Shown: positions 1 to 8,838 of the stretch, piece after piece
Numbering within the stretch: position 1 is the stretch's first letter
Layout: each line of letters starts with the position of its first letter
Source: an uncultured Endozoicomonas sp.
Lineage (GTDB): Bacteria; Pseudomonadota; Gammaproteobacteria; Pseudomonadales; Endozoicomonadaceae
DNA length: 64,000 nt
Direction of reading: 5' to 3'
Assembly: GCF_947495845.1 (NCBI RefSeq)
Contig: NZ_CANMAO010000007.1
Span: forward strand, 62,001 to 126,000
Notes under the pieces: generated by a model
Databases searched by the model: none
What the model was told of the DNA's origin: nothing
The model's input: the letters and a program-made list of their open reading frames with translations, nothing else
Translations under genes and position numbers: made by a program

Positions 1-2
1 TG

Positions 3-1373
3 GAGCAATCTTTTCAGCAAATGCATAAGGTGCTGGAGCTGGGCGGACGTGCGCCCTTTGATATGTTAGCTCGAGGTGCGAGTGCTCTGGATGGTGAGGC
101 TGCGGATGGCCGCCGTCGTGCTTTGATTGATCAGTTGAATGGCTTGCAGGGTCAGTATTCCAAAAATCGTGAGCTTATGCTTGGGCGAGCCATTCTGTTT
201 CATCAAGTCGGTGACTATGAGCAAGCGTTGACGCTGTCTGATAAGTTGCTGAGAAAAGACCGTAGTGATACACCAGTCATTATGATTAAGGGCAGAGCGC
301 TCAGTCAGCTGAACAGAAATGATGAAGCAGAAAAATTACTGGTCAGTGCGCTTGAACGTAATAGTGATAATGGCCGCTTGAGATTGTTGTACGGCAGAAT
401 ATTGGTGCAACAGGATAAGCTGGTTGAGGCTCGGGCGCAGTTTGAAATTCTTCAGCGTCAGGCACCGGATGACAGTGATATTTTGCTGTCCCTTGCGTTG
501 ATCACCCTTGAAAATAATATGGATCAGGATGCTGAGTTGTATTTTCAGCAGTTGTTGGCTCTTGGTCAGCGCAGCAGTACGGCGAACTATTACCTTGGAC
601 GCCTGAGCGAAAAACAGGAAAAGTATCAGGCGGCCAGAAGTTATTACGCCTCCGTAGGCCCCAGCAAAGAATTTATGGCAGCCCAGATCGCCGTCACTCA
701 AATGCTGGTTGAGCAAGGGCAGCTGGAAGAAGCTCGTGGTGTGATTGACAAGGCAAGAAAGAGAAATCCTGCCAAAATGGAAGCTTTGTTCTTGCTCGAG
801 GGTGAATTGCTGGTTAGCGATCATCAGTTTGAAAAAGCGCTCGAGTTGTTTGAGAGAGGGTTGAAAACCAACCCTGAGTCCACCAATCTTCTGTACTCCA
901 GAGCTATGGCTTTTGAGAAAATGGATGATCTTGGTGGTTTGGAAAAAGATTTGCGTGAGATTTTGCGCATAGAACCCGATAATGCAGCAGCAATGAATGC
1001 GCTCGGATATACTCTGGCAGACCGAACCGATCGCCTGAAGGAAGCTGAGACGTTAATCTCACAGGCCTTTGCGTTAAACAGTGAAGATCCCGCCATCATG
1101 GACAGCATGGGCTGGGTTCAGTTTCGTCTGGGTAACTATGAGCAGGCAGAGAAATACCTGAAAATGGCTTACGAGCGCTTCAAAGATGCAGAAGTGGCAG
1201 CGCATCTTGGCGAAGTGTTGTGGGCAAAAGGGGATCGCGAGGCCGCTCGTCAGTTGTTTGCAGAGGCTTTGAATGACAGTCCTGATAGTGTGATATTACA
1301 GGAAACCGTGGATCGTTTGATTGGCGGCCCGTTAGCTGAGCCGTCTGAGACGGTGAGTACGATCAGGAAGTAG
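3..1373 (+). CDS. Tetratricopeptide repeat protein, 5' end outside window
   Basis: The frame is open to the left edge and the first in-window Met codon is at 21, so the protein probably begins upstream and the N-terminus is missing. From about residue 45 to 440 the visible part is a run of helix-turn-helix TPR units with the usual A/Y/G/A/P spacing (for example YEQALTLSDKLLRKDRSDTP and ALGYTLADRTDRLKEAETLI). TPR arrays are protein-protein scaffolds. It lies 16 bp before lolB, and a TPR gene directly upstream of lolB is the arrangement I recall in Pseudomonas. The exact partner is not deducible from the sequence. Confidence 0.85.
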   Translation, partial: EQSFQQMHKVLELGGRAPFDMLARGASALDGEAADGRRRALIDQLNGLQGQYSKNRELMLGRAILFHQVGDYEQALTLSDKLLRKDRSDTPVIMIKGRALSQLNRNDEAEKLLVSALERNSDNGRLRLLYGRILVQQDKLVEARAQFEILQRQAPDDSDILLSLALITLENNMDQDAELYFQQLLALGQRSSTANYYLGRLSEKQEKYQAARSYYASVGPSKEFMAAQIAVTQMLVEQGQLEEARGVIDKARKRNPAKMEALFLLEGELLVSDHQFEKALELFERGLKTNPESTNLLYSRAMAFEKMDDLGGLEKDLREILRIEPDNAAAMNALGYTLADRTDRLKEAETLISQAFALNSEDPAIMDSMGWVQFRLGNYEQAEKYLKMAYERFKDAEVAAHLGEVLWAKGDREAARQLFAEALNDSPDSVILQETVDRLIGGPLAEPSETVSTIRK

Positions 1374-1389
1374 ATAGGAATATATGTAA

Positions 1390-2025
1390 GTGCCTGGAAA
1401 AGTGCGGGTTATTTTTTCTTTTTTTATGCAGAACCTATTCCGGGTTCTGTTTTTGCTTCTGCTTACCGGATGCGCGTCCCGATCTGTTGATCAGGGTGTT
1501 CAGCTGTCTGATGAGGCGAGGCGCCAGCTCTGGCAAGGTCATGAGCAGCAGTTAGCTGCACTGAAAACCTGGCAGATGAGTGGGCGGCTGAACCTGAAGG
1601 TACCCAAGCAGTCGGGCACCTTATCTGTCGATTGGAGCCAGCAGGAAGCTCAGTATCAAATTTATCTGGATGGCCCTTTCGGTGCCGCCATTGCCGCTAT
1701 TTCCGGTGATCAGAATCAAGTCTCGGTGACGGCATCAGAAGATACGATGGTGGGTTCCTCTCCAGAAATGTTGCTTTATTCCATGACCGGCTGGCAGTTT
1801 CCGGTCAGCTATCTCAGGCGTTGGATCAAAGGGCTTCCTGTTCAGGGGGTGGCGTCTGAGCTGACTCTGAATAATCAGGGGTATCCCGAAAAGATTGAAC
1901 AAGCGGGCTGGGTCATTGTCTATCAGCAATACAAGCCTTCGGGCTCGCTGTTGTTGCCGACCAGGTTGACCGTTTCCAATAAAGTGGTAAGGCTCAACCT
2001 CTTGATCAACCAATGGTCTCTTTAA
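1390..2025 (+). CDS. lolB: Outer-membrane lipoprotein insertion factor LolB
   Basis: The 211-residue product has a lipoprotein signal: a hydrophobic stretch ending in the lipobox LLTGC (Cys about residue 28), followed by a LolB-type body (WQMSGRLNLKVPKQSG, WSQQEAQYQIYLDGPFG). LolB receives lipoproteins from the periplasmic carrier LolA and inserts them into the outer membrane. The GTG at 1390 has AGGA 10 bases upstream; an in-frame ATG at 1426 would also leave an intact signal peptide, so the start is uncertain. It follows the TPR gene closely and precedes ispE by 29 bp, the conserved lolB-ispE order. Confidence 0.9.
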   Translation: MPGKVRVIFSFFMQNLFRVLFLLLLTGCASRSVDQGVQLSDEARRQLWQGHEQQLAALKTWQMSGRLNLKVPKQSGTLSVDWSQQEAQYQIYLDGPFGAAIAAISGDQNQVSVTASEDTMVGSSPEMLLYSMTGWQFPVSYLRRWIKGLPVQGVASELTLNNQGYPEKIEQAGWVIVYQQYKPSGSLLLPTRLTVSNKVVRLNLLINQWSL

Positions 2026-2054
2026 TGATCTAATTGAAGCATGGAATTTTCTTG

Positions 2055-2957
2055 ATGCTGACAGAGCTGACGTTACCCGCCCCTGCCAAACTGAACCTAT
2101 TTCTCTATATTACGGGCAAAAGAGCGGACGGTTATCACAACCTTCAAACCCTTTTTCAATTTCTGGATATCGGTGATGAACTGACATTTACTCTCAGTGA
2201 TTCTGATGTCGAACTCACTACAGAACTTATTGGGGTTGCTCCGGAAGATAATCTGATCGTCAAGGCTGCCCGGTTGTTGCAACAGCAAACCGGTTGTCAG
2301 AAAGGGGTCCGAATCGCTCTGGATAAACAAATGCCTATGGGCGGTGGTTTGGGTGGTGGCAGTTCTAATGCCGCTACTACGCTTCTGGCACTGAACGTTC
2401 TTTGGAATTTAAACTTATCTGTGAATCAGCTGGCTGACTTTGGGTTAAAGCTCGGGGCAGATGTTCCGGTATTTGTTCGTGGTTTTAGTGCGTTTGCGGA
2501 AGGCGTTGGTGAAATACTCACGCCGGTTTCGCCACCGGAATATTGGTTTTTAGTCGCTGTTCCAGATGTTCATGTGAACACCGCGGCGATGTTTGGTCAT
2601 CAGGAATTGACAAGAGATTCCTCCCCCATTAAAGTTGCCGCCGCTCTTGAGCAGGAGGGTCGAAATGATTTTCAGCCTCTGGTTCGATCGCTCTACCCTG
2701 AGGTTGATAAAACCCTCTCGCTGTTGGATAATCTCGCAGATTCCAGCATTGGACAGGCTGTTATGAGTGGCTCGGGAGCATCTGTGTTTGCTCGGTTTGC
2801 CAGTCGTGAACAGGCATTGGCGGCTCAAATGGCGCTCTCGTCCAGAGAGGCTGCAGCGGGGCTGTCAAAAGTACGCAGTTTTGTGGCGCGTGGCATGAAT
2901 TGCTCACCGCTGGTTGATGCAGTGCAGTGCTTTGGAAAACGCAGGCTATGCCGTTAA
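2055..2957 (+). CDS. ispE: 4-diphosphocytidyl-2-C-methyl-D-erythritol kinase
   Basis: GHMP-family kinase of the non-mevalonate isoprenoid pathway, phosphorylating CDP-methylerythritol with ATP in the cytosol. It shows the substrate motif PAKLNLFLYITGKRADGYH near the N-terminus, the glycine-rich ATP loop MPMGGGLGGGSSNAATTL about residue 95 and the C-terminal motif VMSGSGASVFA. The 300-residue length is normal. ATG at 2055 is chosen because GGAA lies 8 bases upstream and the family motif starts a few residues later; an upstream in-frame TTG at 2034 lacks support. It forms a block with lolB, followed by tRNA-Gln. Confidence 0.95.
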   Translation: MLTELTLPAPAKLNLFLYITGKRADGYHNLQTLFQFLDIGDELTFTLSDSDVELTTELIGVAPEDNLIVKAARLLQQQTGCQKGVRIALDKQMPMGGGLGGGSSNAATTLLALNVLWNLNLSVNQLADFGLKLGADVPVFVRGFSAFAEGVGEILTPVSPPEYWFLVAVPDVHVNTAAMFGHQELTRDSSPIKVAAALEQEGRNDFQPLVRSLYPEVDKTLSLLDNLADSSIGQAVMSGSGASVFARFASREQALAAQMALSSREAAAGLSKVRSFVARGMNCSPLVDAVQCFGKRRLCR

Positions 2958-3041
2958 CGTTTGATGATTGCAGCTGTTAACTAAGTCTATTTATTACGAT
3001 AAGTCGGCCAGAACTGTGCACGGATTGAGAATAACATTTAC

Positions 3042-3116
3042 TGGGGTGTCGCCAAGCGGTAAGGCATCAGGTTTTGATCCTGACATGCGGGGGTTCGAAT
3101 CCCTCCACCCCAGCCA
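3042..3116 (+). tRNA. tRNA-Gln (anticodon TTG)
   Basis: A 75-nt cloverleaf. Acceptor arm TGGGGTG pairs with CACCCCA, the discriminator is G and CCA is encoded. The anticodon stem TCAGG/CCTGA encloses loop TTTTGAT with anticodon TTG at 3074-3076, and the T-loop is TTCGAAT. The same 75 bases recur at 16424 and 16694. Position between ispE and prs matches the conserved chain. Confidence 0.97.
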
Positions 3117-3257
3117 TATTCATACAGCCGCTTTTTCAAAGCGCTGTGATCGCTCAGTTCCCGCTGATGCGGTCTGTCCAGACTTCAAATTGTCTGGATT
3201 CCCCTATTCCAGTCGATATTTCCACCTCCGCCCAATACCCAACCAAGGTGATTTCCC

Positions 3258-4199
3258 GTGTCGAAAATGATGGTGTTTGCCGGCAACTCCAATCCGGATC
3301 TGGTTCAAAAAGTTGTCAATCACCTGCATATCCCGCTTGGCAAGGCCTATGTTGGCCGCTTTAGTGATGGCGAATGTGCCGTAGAAATTCAGGAAAACGT
3401 TCGTGGTCGTGATGTGTTTATCATCCAATCCACCTGTGCGCCAACGAATGATAACTTGATGGAGTTACTGGTGATGGCTGACGCTATGCGTCGTTCTTCT
3501 GCGGTTCGAGTAACGGCAGTGCTGCCTTACTTCGGTTACGCCCGCCAGGATCGTCGTCCTCGCTCCAGTCGTGTGGCCATCAGCGCCAAAGTGGTTGCGG
3601 ATATGATTGCCAGTGTGGGTATTGACCGTGTTCTGACTGTGGATCTCCATGCGGATCAGATTCAGGGCTTTTTCGATATTCCGGTGGATAACGTCTACGG
3701 TTCCCCAATCCTGCTGGACGATATTGAGCGTCGTAATTACAGCGATGTGATGGTGGTATCTCCGGATCATGGTGGTGTGGTTCGTGCTCGTGCAGTGGCC
3801 AAACGTCTGAATTCTGACCTGGCGATTATCGATAAACGTCGCCCGGAAGCGAACAAAAGTGAAGTTATGAACATCATCGGTGATGTTTCTGGTCGTACCT
3901 GTATTCTGGTTGACGATATGGTGGATACCGCCGGTACGCTTTGCCAGGCAGCTGCAGCACTGAAAAACAAAGGTGCCAAGGCGGTTTATGCTTACTGTAC
4001 GCACCCTATTCTGTCTGGCCGTGCCCTTGAGAATATTGTGAATTCAGAGCTGGATGAGTTGGTGGTGACAAATACGATTCCTCTAAGCCCTGCGGCTCAG
4101 GCGCTGGATAAGATTCGTCAGCTGGATATGTCACCTTTACTTGCTGAATCTGTGCGTCGTATCAGCAATGCTGAATCGATCAGTGCTATGTTTCAGTAA
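3258..4199 (+). CDS. prs: Ribose-phosphate pyrophosphokinase (PRPP synthetase)
   Basis: Makes PRPP from ribose 5-phosphate and ATP for nucleotide, His and Trp synthesis. Family motifs are all present: [12 protein letters not shown] at the start, the flexible-loop region [26 protein letters not shown], and the PRPP-binding loop [14 protein letters not shown] about residue 215. Length 313 is typical. GTG at 3258 has an AAGGTG Shine-Dalgarno 8 bases upstream and gives the expected short N-terminus; ATG at 3267 is an alternative. The product feeds Hpt and Upp, both also encoded in this window. Confidence 0.97.
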   Translation: MSKMMVFAGNSNPDLVQKVVNHLHIPLGKAYVGRFSDGECAVEIQENVRGRDVFIIQSTCAPTNDNLMELLVMADAMRRSSAVRVTAVLPYFGYARQDRRPRSSRVAISAKVVADMIASVGIDRVLTVDLHADQIQGFFDIPVDNVYGSPILLDDIERRNYSDVMVVSPDHGGVVRARAVAKRLNSDLAIIDKRRPEANKSEVMNIIGDVSGRTCILVDDMVDTAGTLCQAAAALKNKGAKAVYAYCTHPILSGRALENIVNSELDELVVTNTIPLSPAAQALDKIRQLDMSPLLAESVRRISNAESISAMFQ

Positions 4200-4223
4200 A
4201 AACTAAACGGTGAATTGAATATA

Positions 4224-4244
4224 AAGGCGCATTTTATGCGCCTT
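4224..4244 (+). terminator. Hairpin terminator after prs
   Basis: AAGGCGCAT (4224-4232) and ATGCGCCTT (4236-4244) form a perfect 9-bp stem with loop TTT, 25 bases after the prs stop. The downstream tract CTTCG is only partly T-rich. Confidence 0.7.
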
Positions 4245-4404
4245 CTTCGACTTTCGTCTGATCCGATCCTTCCCGCTTTTTTCCTTCCAAGCGTTAAATT
4301 GGTTGTTTTGCACGATTTTTGTACTTCTTATGTCTAACAGATTCAAATAGTTATTTTCCCTAAAATGTACCCCATTAGATTTAATTACGGAATGGGGGTG
4401 AATT

Positions 4405-5535
4405 ATGAGCATCAGTGGAATTAGTCTAAGTAAATTACCAGTCAGTTTGGTCAAGAAAATCAATGAATTCGGTAGGTTGGTGGAGTGGTTGAGTAGAAAA
4501 GTAGGTGTTCATAAACTAATTAAGGTTTTTCTCCTGCCTAAAAAACGGATGATAGAACCGACAACCCAAATGAAAGCTACCGATATAAGATGTAAGAGCA
4601 TAATTGAAGTCGAACCTTCTCCAGGTTCCTTCTGTAAAGCAACTTGGCCTGTTAAAAGTAGTCAGCAGGAAGTTGAAAGTCAGCCTTTACCACCTTTTTC
4701 TTATGAGGTTCAATGGCCAGTTAAAGAGAGACAAGAGCCTGTAAAAAAATCAGTGGCTTCCAGAAAAAGATCTGCTGGCTCTTCAGAAGACGAGGCAGCA
4801 TCAAAAAAAATGCGTTACACACCAACGGTTTCCAGAAAAAGACCGGCAACGGCTTCTGGCGATGGGGCTGCGTCTAAAGGAAGGATTGAGCTTCTTGAAG
4901 AAGAAAAAGATGGGCAATTGAAAGAAAAATTAGCGAAATTAAAAGCTGGGGTGGGAGAGGTTAAAAGCGATATGGCGAATGGTTCAAAAAAAGAAGCACT
5001 TGAGAAGCCAGAAAGGTCACTCACTCAGTTATTGGGTTCAGATCTTTCTAAATCGTTAAACGTTGAGATTTGCAACAAGCTATTAAGTGATGGTATGAAT
5101 GCTGAAGCACGTAAGCTCCTGATTAATAAAATGATGGCTGTGGCAGAGCAGGTTTCAAACGAAGATAAGAAAGCTTTGAATGTTGAGAGTCAGGATGACC
5201 TTGTTGTTGGTAAGCTGCTAAATGAGTACCGTCTTGAAGCTGAAGAGGAGCTTGATGCGGTTCAGGATCTTCCTCTTGATTTGGTTCTCAGTTATTGTGA
5301 TGACCTTATGAATGGAGATGTTACGGATGATGAAATGCGAGAAATGTTCTGGCAGAAAATGGTATCAGCCGGCAGTCGGCTAACTGACGAAGATCTGAAA
5401 AAAATCGAAGCAGAAATTGCCGGTAACGATAGAGCTATCAAAATATTCCGCAGTTGTGATGGGGATTTTTCAGGTCCTATTGGCCTGCTTGAAGAAAAAA
5501 ATCGGCTGCTGGATCGGGCAATAGCTAATTGTTAA
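4405..5535 (+). CDS. Unknown AT-rich, Lys/Glu-rich protein with duplicated NLS-like motif
   Basis: The 376-residue product matches no family I recognise. ATG at 4405 is preceded by a GGGGGTG ribosome site. There is no signal peptide or membrane segment. A tetrapeptide WPVK occurs at about 81 and 104. Residues 119-137 (SRKRSAGSSEDEAASKKMR) fit a bipartite nuclear-localisation pattern: a basic pair, 11 residues, a basic cluster. A diverged copy follows at 143-160 (SRKRPATASGDGAASKGR). A charged coiled-coil-like stretch follows (about 160-210), then a helical C-terminal half. The gene is more AT-rich than its neighbours and stands alone between terminators, which suggests acquired DNA. A host-directed role is conjecture. 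Confidence 0.8.
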   Translation: MSISGISLSKLPVSLVKKINEFGRLVEWLSRKVGVHKLIKVFLLPKKRMIEPTTQMKATDIRCKSIIEVEPSPGSFCKATWPVKSSQQEVESQPLPPFSYEVQWPVKERQEPVKKSVASRKRSAGSSEDEAASKKMRYTPTVSRKRPATASGDGAASKGRIELLEEEKDGQLKEKLAKLKAGVGEVKSDMANGSKKEALEKPERSLTQLLGSDLSKSLNVEICNKLLSDGMNAEARKLLINKMMAVAEQVSNEDKKALNVESQDDLVVGKLLNEYRLEAEEELDAVQDLPLDLVLSYCDDLMNGDVTDDEMREMFWQKMVSAGSRLTDEDLKKIEAEIAGNDRAIKIFRSCDGDFSGPIGLLEEKNRLLDRAIANC

Positions 5536-5645
5536 GCGGTGTCTGCAATGATTTTCTAGTTGGCTCATGATGATCTTGTCGATAAAAACACGGTGTTGGA
5601 ACCGATCTCATATTCCGAGTCAATCGGAATATCTCAAAGCCAAAT

Positions 5646-5676
5646 GAAGCCAGAAAGTACCACGCTTTCTGGCTTC
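5646..5676 (+). terminator. Perfect 12-bp hairpin after the 4405 gene
   Basis: GAAGCCAGAAAG and CTTTCTGGCTTC pair perfectly around a 7-nt loop. A second hairpin, ATATTCCGA/TCGGAATAT with a 5-nt loop, sits at 5610-5632. Neither is followed by a clear T-run, so the pair may be a terminator or a small palindromic element. Confidence 0.55.
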
Positions 5677-5814
5677 AACTCTGTAATTCATGCCATCGGT
5701 ACTCTTTCCTTGTTCTTGTCCGTTATCAATGTCTTATAGTTATTGTTTGCAGGGCTGATTTATCAGCCCTGCGTATTTTGGCTTAGATACAGTAACTGCT
5801 TCAGGGAGAGAGGC

Positions 5815-7191
5815 ATGACACAACGGATACCACCTTCGGACGGTCAGGTTAGAAAGCAGATAGAAAAGTATGAGCAACTTAATGATGAAAAAGCGTCAAC
5901 GCCCTCAAAACCACAAGGTCGTGTCCAGCAAGTTGCTCCAGAATCTCATTTGAAAGAAGGTAGAGCCGTGGCTGATAAGGCTACGGTTGAGGAAACACCT
6001 GTTCTAGATAGAAAAATAAAAGCTCGAGTTGATAAGAGTGATCCTGATTCAAAGGCTGGCCACAAGGGAAAGAGATCAAAAAAAAGCAGGCATCACAAAA
6101 GTCGAAAATCGACATCGGCTGAAGATAAGCAGTCAGTTAAGCATGCCCATAAAGCGAAAAGAAGAGAGAAGGACGAATTTCAAATACCAAAAACAAAAGA
6201 TGAAATACTGTCCAGGATGAAAGAGTTGGATAGACTTGAGCAACTGGCACAGGCAAAGGAGTCGACAGATCAAGCTCCTTCACCCCAAATGAATGATGAG
6301 GTTGGCAAAAAAGAGGTTCTCTATAAAGAGATGCTGGCAATGGGGAGGAGGCAGCAGAAAAACAAACCCGAAATTAGTGATAGTCGGCGTTTACATAATG
6401 CTTTTATGGATAACCTCCGTAAATCAAACGTTAAATTGGATAAAGTGTCGGAGTTAGTGAAATCGAATGAGGTTTCCTTTGAGGATGTTAACCAGCTTCA
6501 TCAAGCCGTTGATGATATCAATACAGAAAATATCAAGATCCTTGGTGAATTGGAGAGTCAAACAAAGAGTTTATCAAGAGGCTCCCATGAACCGATGAAG
6601 GCGATGCTCGAACAAGAGAAAAATGATGTTGATCAGGAACTCCGGGAAAATCATGAAAAAATGCTTGAGGTTACAAAGCGGTTACGTTTTATAGAACATA
6701 ACCTGTTAAAGGAAAAAAAGAGTCCAATGGATGGAGCGGGCGGCAAAAAATCAGTTGATCCTTCTAAGGAGTCTATTGCTCAGCTAGCAGGGATAATGAG
6801 GCAGAAAAAGCATGAGATTGTCCAGGAGAATCGGCAAAAGTATGAAAAAGCCTTGAAGATTACAGAACAGTTAAGTTTGAAAGGAGGTATTGCCGTTGCT
6901 GGCCGTAATTCTCTGGTTAAACAATTGAGGGCGGTTATTGAAAGTATTGCTTCAAATGATGAAGTTGCCGTGTCGGTTTTAGCTGATCTCAAAGAGCTTG
7001 AGCAGAATGGCAGGGTTTTGAGTATCTATTCAGGCTACATAAGGGATGAGTGGATAAAAATTCCTTTCACAAAAGCAGAGGCACGCGATAGAGAAGACGC
7101 CATGAATGATTTCACGGCCGTCATGAAGGAAGTCTCTGTTGAAAATGATGAGGTGATTAGTCGTATTAAGGCAAAACTCACCAATCTGTAG
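5815..7191 (+). CDS. Unknown coiled-coil protein with highly basic segment
   Basis: The 458-residue, very Lys/Glu-rich product matches no family I recognise. ATG at 5815 is chosen because GGGAGAGAG lies just upstream; an in-frame TTG at 5743 would add an implausible aromatic leader. Residues about 84-119 are extremely basic (HKGKRSKKSRHHKSRKS, then KAKRREK) and could bind nucleic acid or act as a localisation signal. From about 120 to the end, long heptad-like helices alternate (KEMLAMGRRQQKNKP, EQEKNDVDQELRENHEKM). No signal peptide or membrane helix is seen. AT-rich like the gene at 4405; they may belong to one inserted block. Confidence 0.8.
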   Translation: MTQRIPPSDGQVRKQIEKYEQLNDEKASTPSKPQGRVQQVAPESHLKEGRAVADKATVEETPVLDRKIKARVDKSDPDSKAGHKGKRSKKSRHHKSRKSTSAEDKQSVKHAHKAKRREKDEFQIPKTKDEILSRMKELDRLEQLAQAKESTDQAPSPQMNDEVGKKEVLYKEMLAMGRRQQKNKPEISDSRRLHNAFMDNLRKSNVKLDKVSELVKSNEVSFEDVNQLHQAVDDINTENIKILGELESQTKSLSRGSHEPMKAMLEQEKNDVDQELRENHEKMLEVTKRLRFIEHNLLKEKKSPMDGAGGKKSVDPSKESIAQLAGIMRQKKHEIVQENRQKYEKALKITEQLSLKGGIAVAGRNSLVKQLRAVIESIASNDEVAVSVLADLKELEQNGRVLSIYSGYIRDEWIKIPFTKAEARDREDAMNDFTAVMKEVSVENDEVISRIKAKLTNL

Positions 7192-7221
7192 CTGTCTGCC
7201 GCTCGATGATTGGCGTTGGTT

Positions 7222-7244
7222 GAGGCTTGCCGGCCTCGGTTTTA
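7222..7244 (+). terminator. Weak hairpin between coiled-coil gene and fetA
   Basis: GAGGC (7222-7226) and GCCTC (7233-7237) pair around TTGCCG and are followed by GGTTTTA. The stem is only 5 bp, so this is tentative. Confidence 0.35.
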
Positions 7245-7324
7245 ACGTCGTTGGTTTTTCTTTCCTTTCCTTAAGTCTTCCCATATTGTTCCCTTTTATT
7301 AGGCACTGAAGTCAGATATTGGTC

Positions 7325-8005
7325 ATGGGTGGGCATCCAGTTTTTCAGCTTGTTTCTGTTGGTATTGGTGTTTCGGAGAAGGCTCTGCTCTCCGGAGTGA
7401 ATTTAACCATTGGCCGGGGCGATAGTTTTGTTCTTGTCGGTCCCTCCGGCGGAGGCAAGAGTTCTTTGTTAAAGCTTTTGCTGGGTGGTTTTCATCTTCA
7501 GGCAGGTGAGTTCTTTTTTATGGGGCGGCCAGTTTGCCAGGATTCGATAAAACATCTGCGCTCATCCATTGCCTATATTCCTCAGCAGGCGCCTTCCGGT
7601 GGTGAATCCGTTGCTGACTATCTCAGCCGTCCTTTTTCCTGGAAAGCGTGGAGTGATCGACCTTTCAGGAATTCTGATGTGGAGTATTGGTTTCAACAGC
7701 TTGATCTCTCTATTGAGCTTCTCTCATCGTCATTGAATCAACTGTCTGGTGGACAAAGGCAGCGGCTTTCCATGGTGCGAGGGTTGATGACTGGGAGGAA
7801 AATACTGGTTGCGGATGAGCCTACGTCAGCCCTCGACGATGAATCCTGCCGTAAAGTAACGGATCTCTTGCTCGGAGGCGATTATACCGTGGTATCAGCA
7901 TCCCATGACCCCCGTTGGATAACAGGCTGTCAGCACTCGATTCTGGTCAGGGATGGTGGCGTTTCAGTGGTTGATAACCCGATTCGGGAGGTGATGAAAC
8001 CATGA
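7325..8005 (+). CDS. fetA: ABC transporter ATP-binding protein, FetA (YbbL) type
   Basis: A 226-residue ABC ATPase with Walker A GPSGGGKSSLLK (about residue 40), Q-loop IPQQAP, signature LSGGQRQRLSM, Walker B ILVADEPTSALDDE and H-loop SASHD. Size and the partner gene match the FetA/FetB (YbbL/YbbM) pair, which in E. coli is linked to iron export and oxidative-stress resistance; the substrate here is inferred. ATG 7325 is taken rather than the TTG at 7319; neither has a strong ribosome site. The stop overlaps the next start (ATGA), indicating translational coupling. Confidence 0.85.
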   Translation: MGGHPVFQLVSVGIGVSEKALLSGVNLTIGRGDSFVLVGPSGGGKSSLLKLLLGGFHLQAGEFFFMGRPVCQDSIKHLRSSIAYIPQQAPSGGESVADYLSRPFSWKAWSDRPFRNSDVEYWFQQLDLSIELLSSSLNQLSGGQRQRLSMVRGLMTGRKILVADEPTSALDDESCRKVTDLLLGGDYTVVSASHDPRWITGCQHSILVRDGGVSVVDNPIREVMKP

Positions 8006-8802
8006 GCGGAAGTGGGCAAATTGGTGTTGTCGAGCTGCTGATTTTTTATGGCGTTCTGTTACTGCCTCTGCTGATGCTGTGGTGTCTCGGGCTAAAGGAT
8101 CTGGTGAAAAATCTGTTGGTCGGGGTTGGCCGGATGACGTTGCAGTTGGCCATGATTGGAGTTTATCTTGAGTTTCTGTTTGCGCAGAATAGCCTTGTTC
8201 TTAACCTGCTCTGGCTTGCTATTATGCTGTTGGTGGCTAATTGGCATATCCTCAGTCGGGCTGGACTATCGATAACCTCGTTGTTCATGGTTTCTCTGTT
8301 CAGCGTATTTTTTGGTGTCGGGCTTGTGTTGGTGGCCATGATCGTTCTGGTACAACCGGAGCCATGGTTTAGCTCGCGCTACCTGATTCCTCTGGCGGGG
8401 ATGCTGTTGGGCAACTGTTTGACCGGAAATATCCTGGTCCTTGAGCGTTTTTACAGCTCGGTATCTGAACGGTATGAGCAGTATATGGGTGACTTGTTAC
8501 TGGGAGCCAGCCGTCTTGAAGCGTTACAGCCGTTTATCCGTGGGGCATTGAAGTCGGCCATCAGTCCGTTGGTGGCAACCTTGTCGACGCTTGGGTTGGT
8601 GGCATTGCCGGGTATGATGACTGGCCAGATTCTGGGTGGTGCTGAACCGGTTGATGCGGTGATGTATCAGCTTATGATCATGCTGGGGATTGCCAGCAGT
8701 ATGATTCTCTGTGCGATTATCAATTTGATGTTGAATATTCGGGTGAGCTTTGATCGTTACGGGTTGATGGATTTTTCAATGATAAAAGCAGAAAGCCGTT
8801 AG
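8002..8802 (+). CDS. fetB: ABC transporter permease, FetB (YbbM, UPF0014) type
   Basis: The 266-residue integral membrane protein has about seven hydrophobic helices, including a long N-terminal one (GVVELLIFYGVLLLPLLMLW). The UPF0014/FetB hallmarks are present: LIPLAGMLLGNCLTGNILVLERF in the middle, and then LGASRLEALQPFIRGALKSA and TLGLVALPGMMTGQILGG. It overlaps fetA by 4 bases and must act with it. In E. coli the complex exports iron; in this window it is unlinked to the siderophore locus and no Fur box is visible upstream. Confidence 0.85.
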   Translation: MSGSGQIGVVELLIFYGVLLLPLLMLWCLGLKDLVKNLLVGVGRMTLQLAMIGVYLEFLFAQNSLVLNLLWLAIMLLVANWHILSRAGLSITSLFMVSLFSVFFGVGLVLVAMIVLVQPEPWFSSRYLIPLAGMLLGNCLTGNILVLERFYSSVSERYEQYMGDLLLGASRLEALQPFIRGALKSAISPLVATLSTLGLVALPGMMTGQILGGAEPVDAVMYQLMIMLGIASSMILCAIINLMLNIRVSFDRYGLMDFSMIKAESR

Positions 8803-8838
8803 GAATAGCTCCCAATTAGCTTTCATATTTCAATTAAT

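Noticed and set aside
336-1108. Two minus-strand ORFs under the TPR gene
   Set aside because: Shadow frames of a clear TPR protein with no family features.
2968-3364. Two forward ORFs running through tRNA-Gln
   Set aside because: They overlap the tRNA and the prs start, have no ribosome site and no protein-like pattern.
3465-4004. 179-codon ORF antisense to prs
   Set aside because: Mirror of a strongly conserved gene; His/Thr-rich composition typical of antisense reading.
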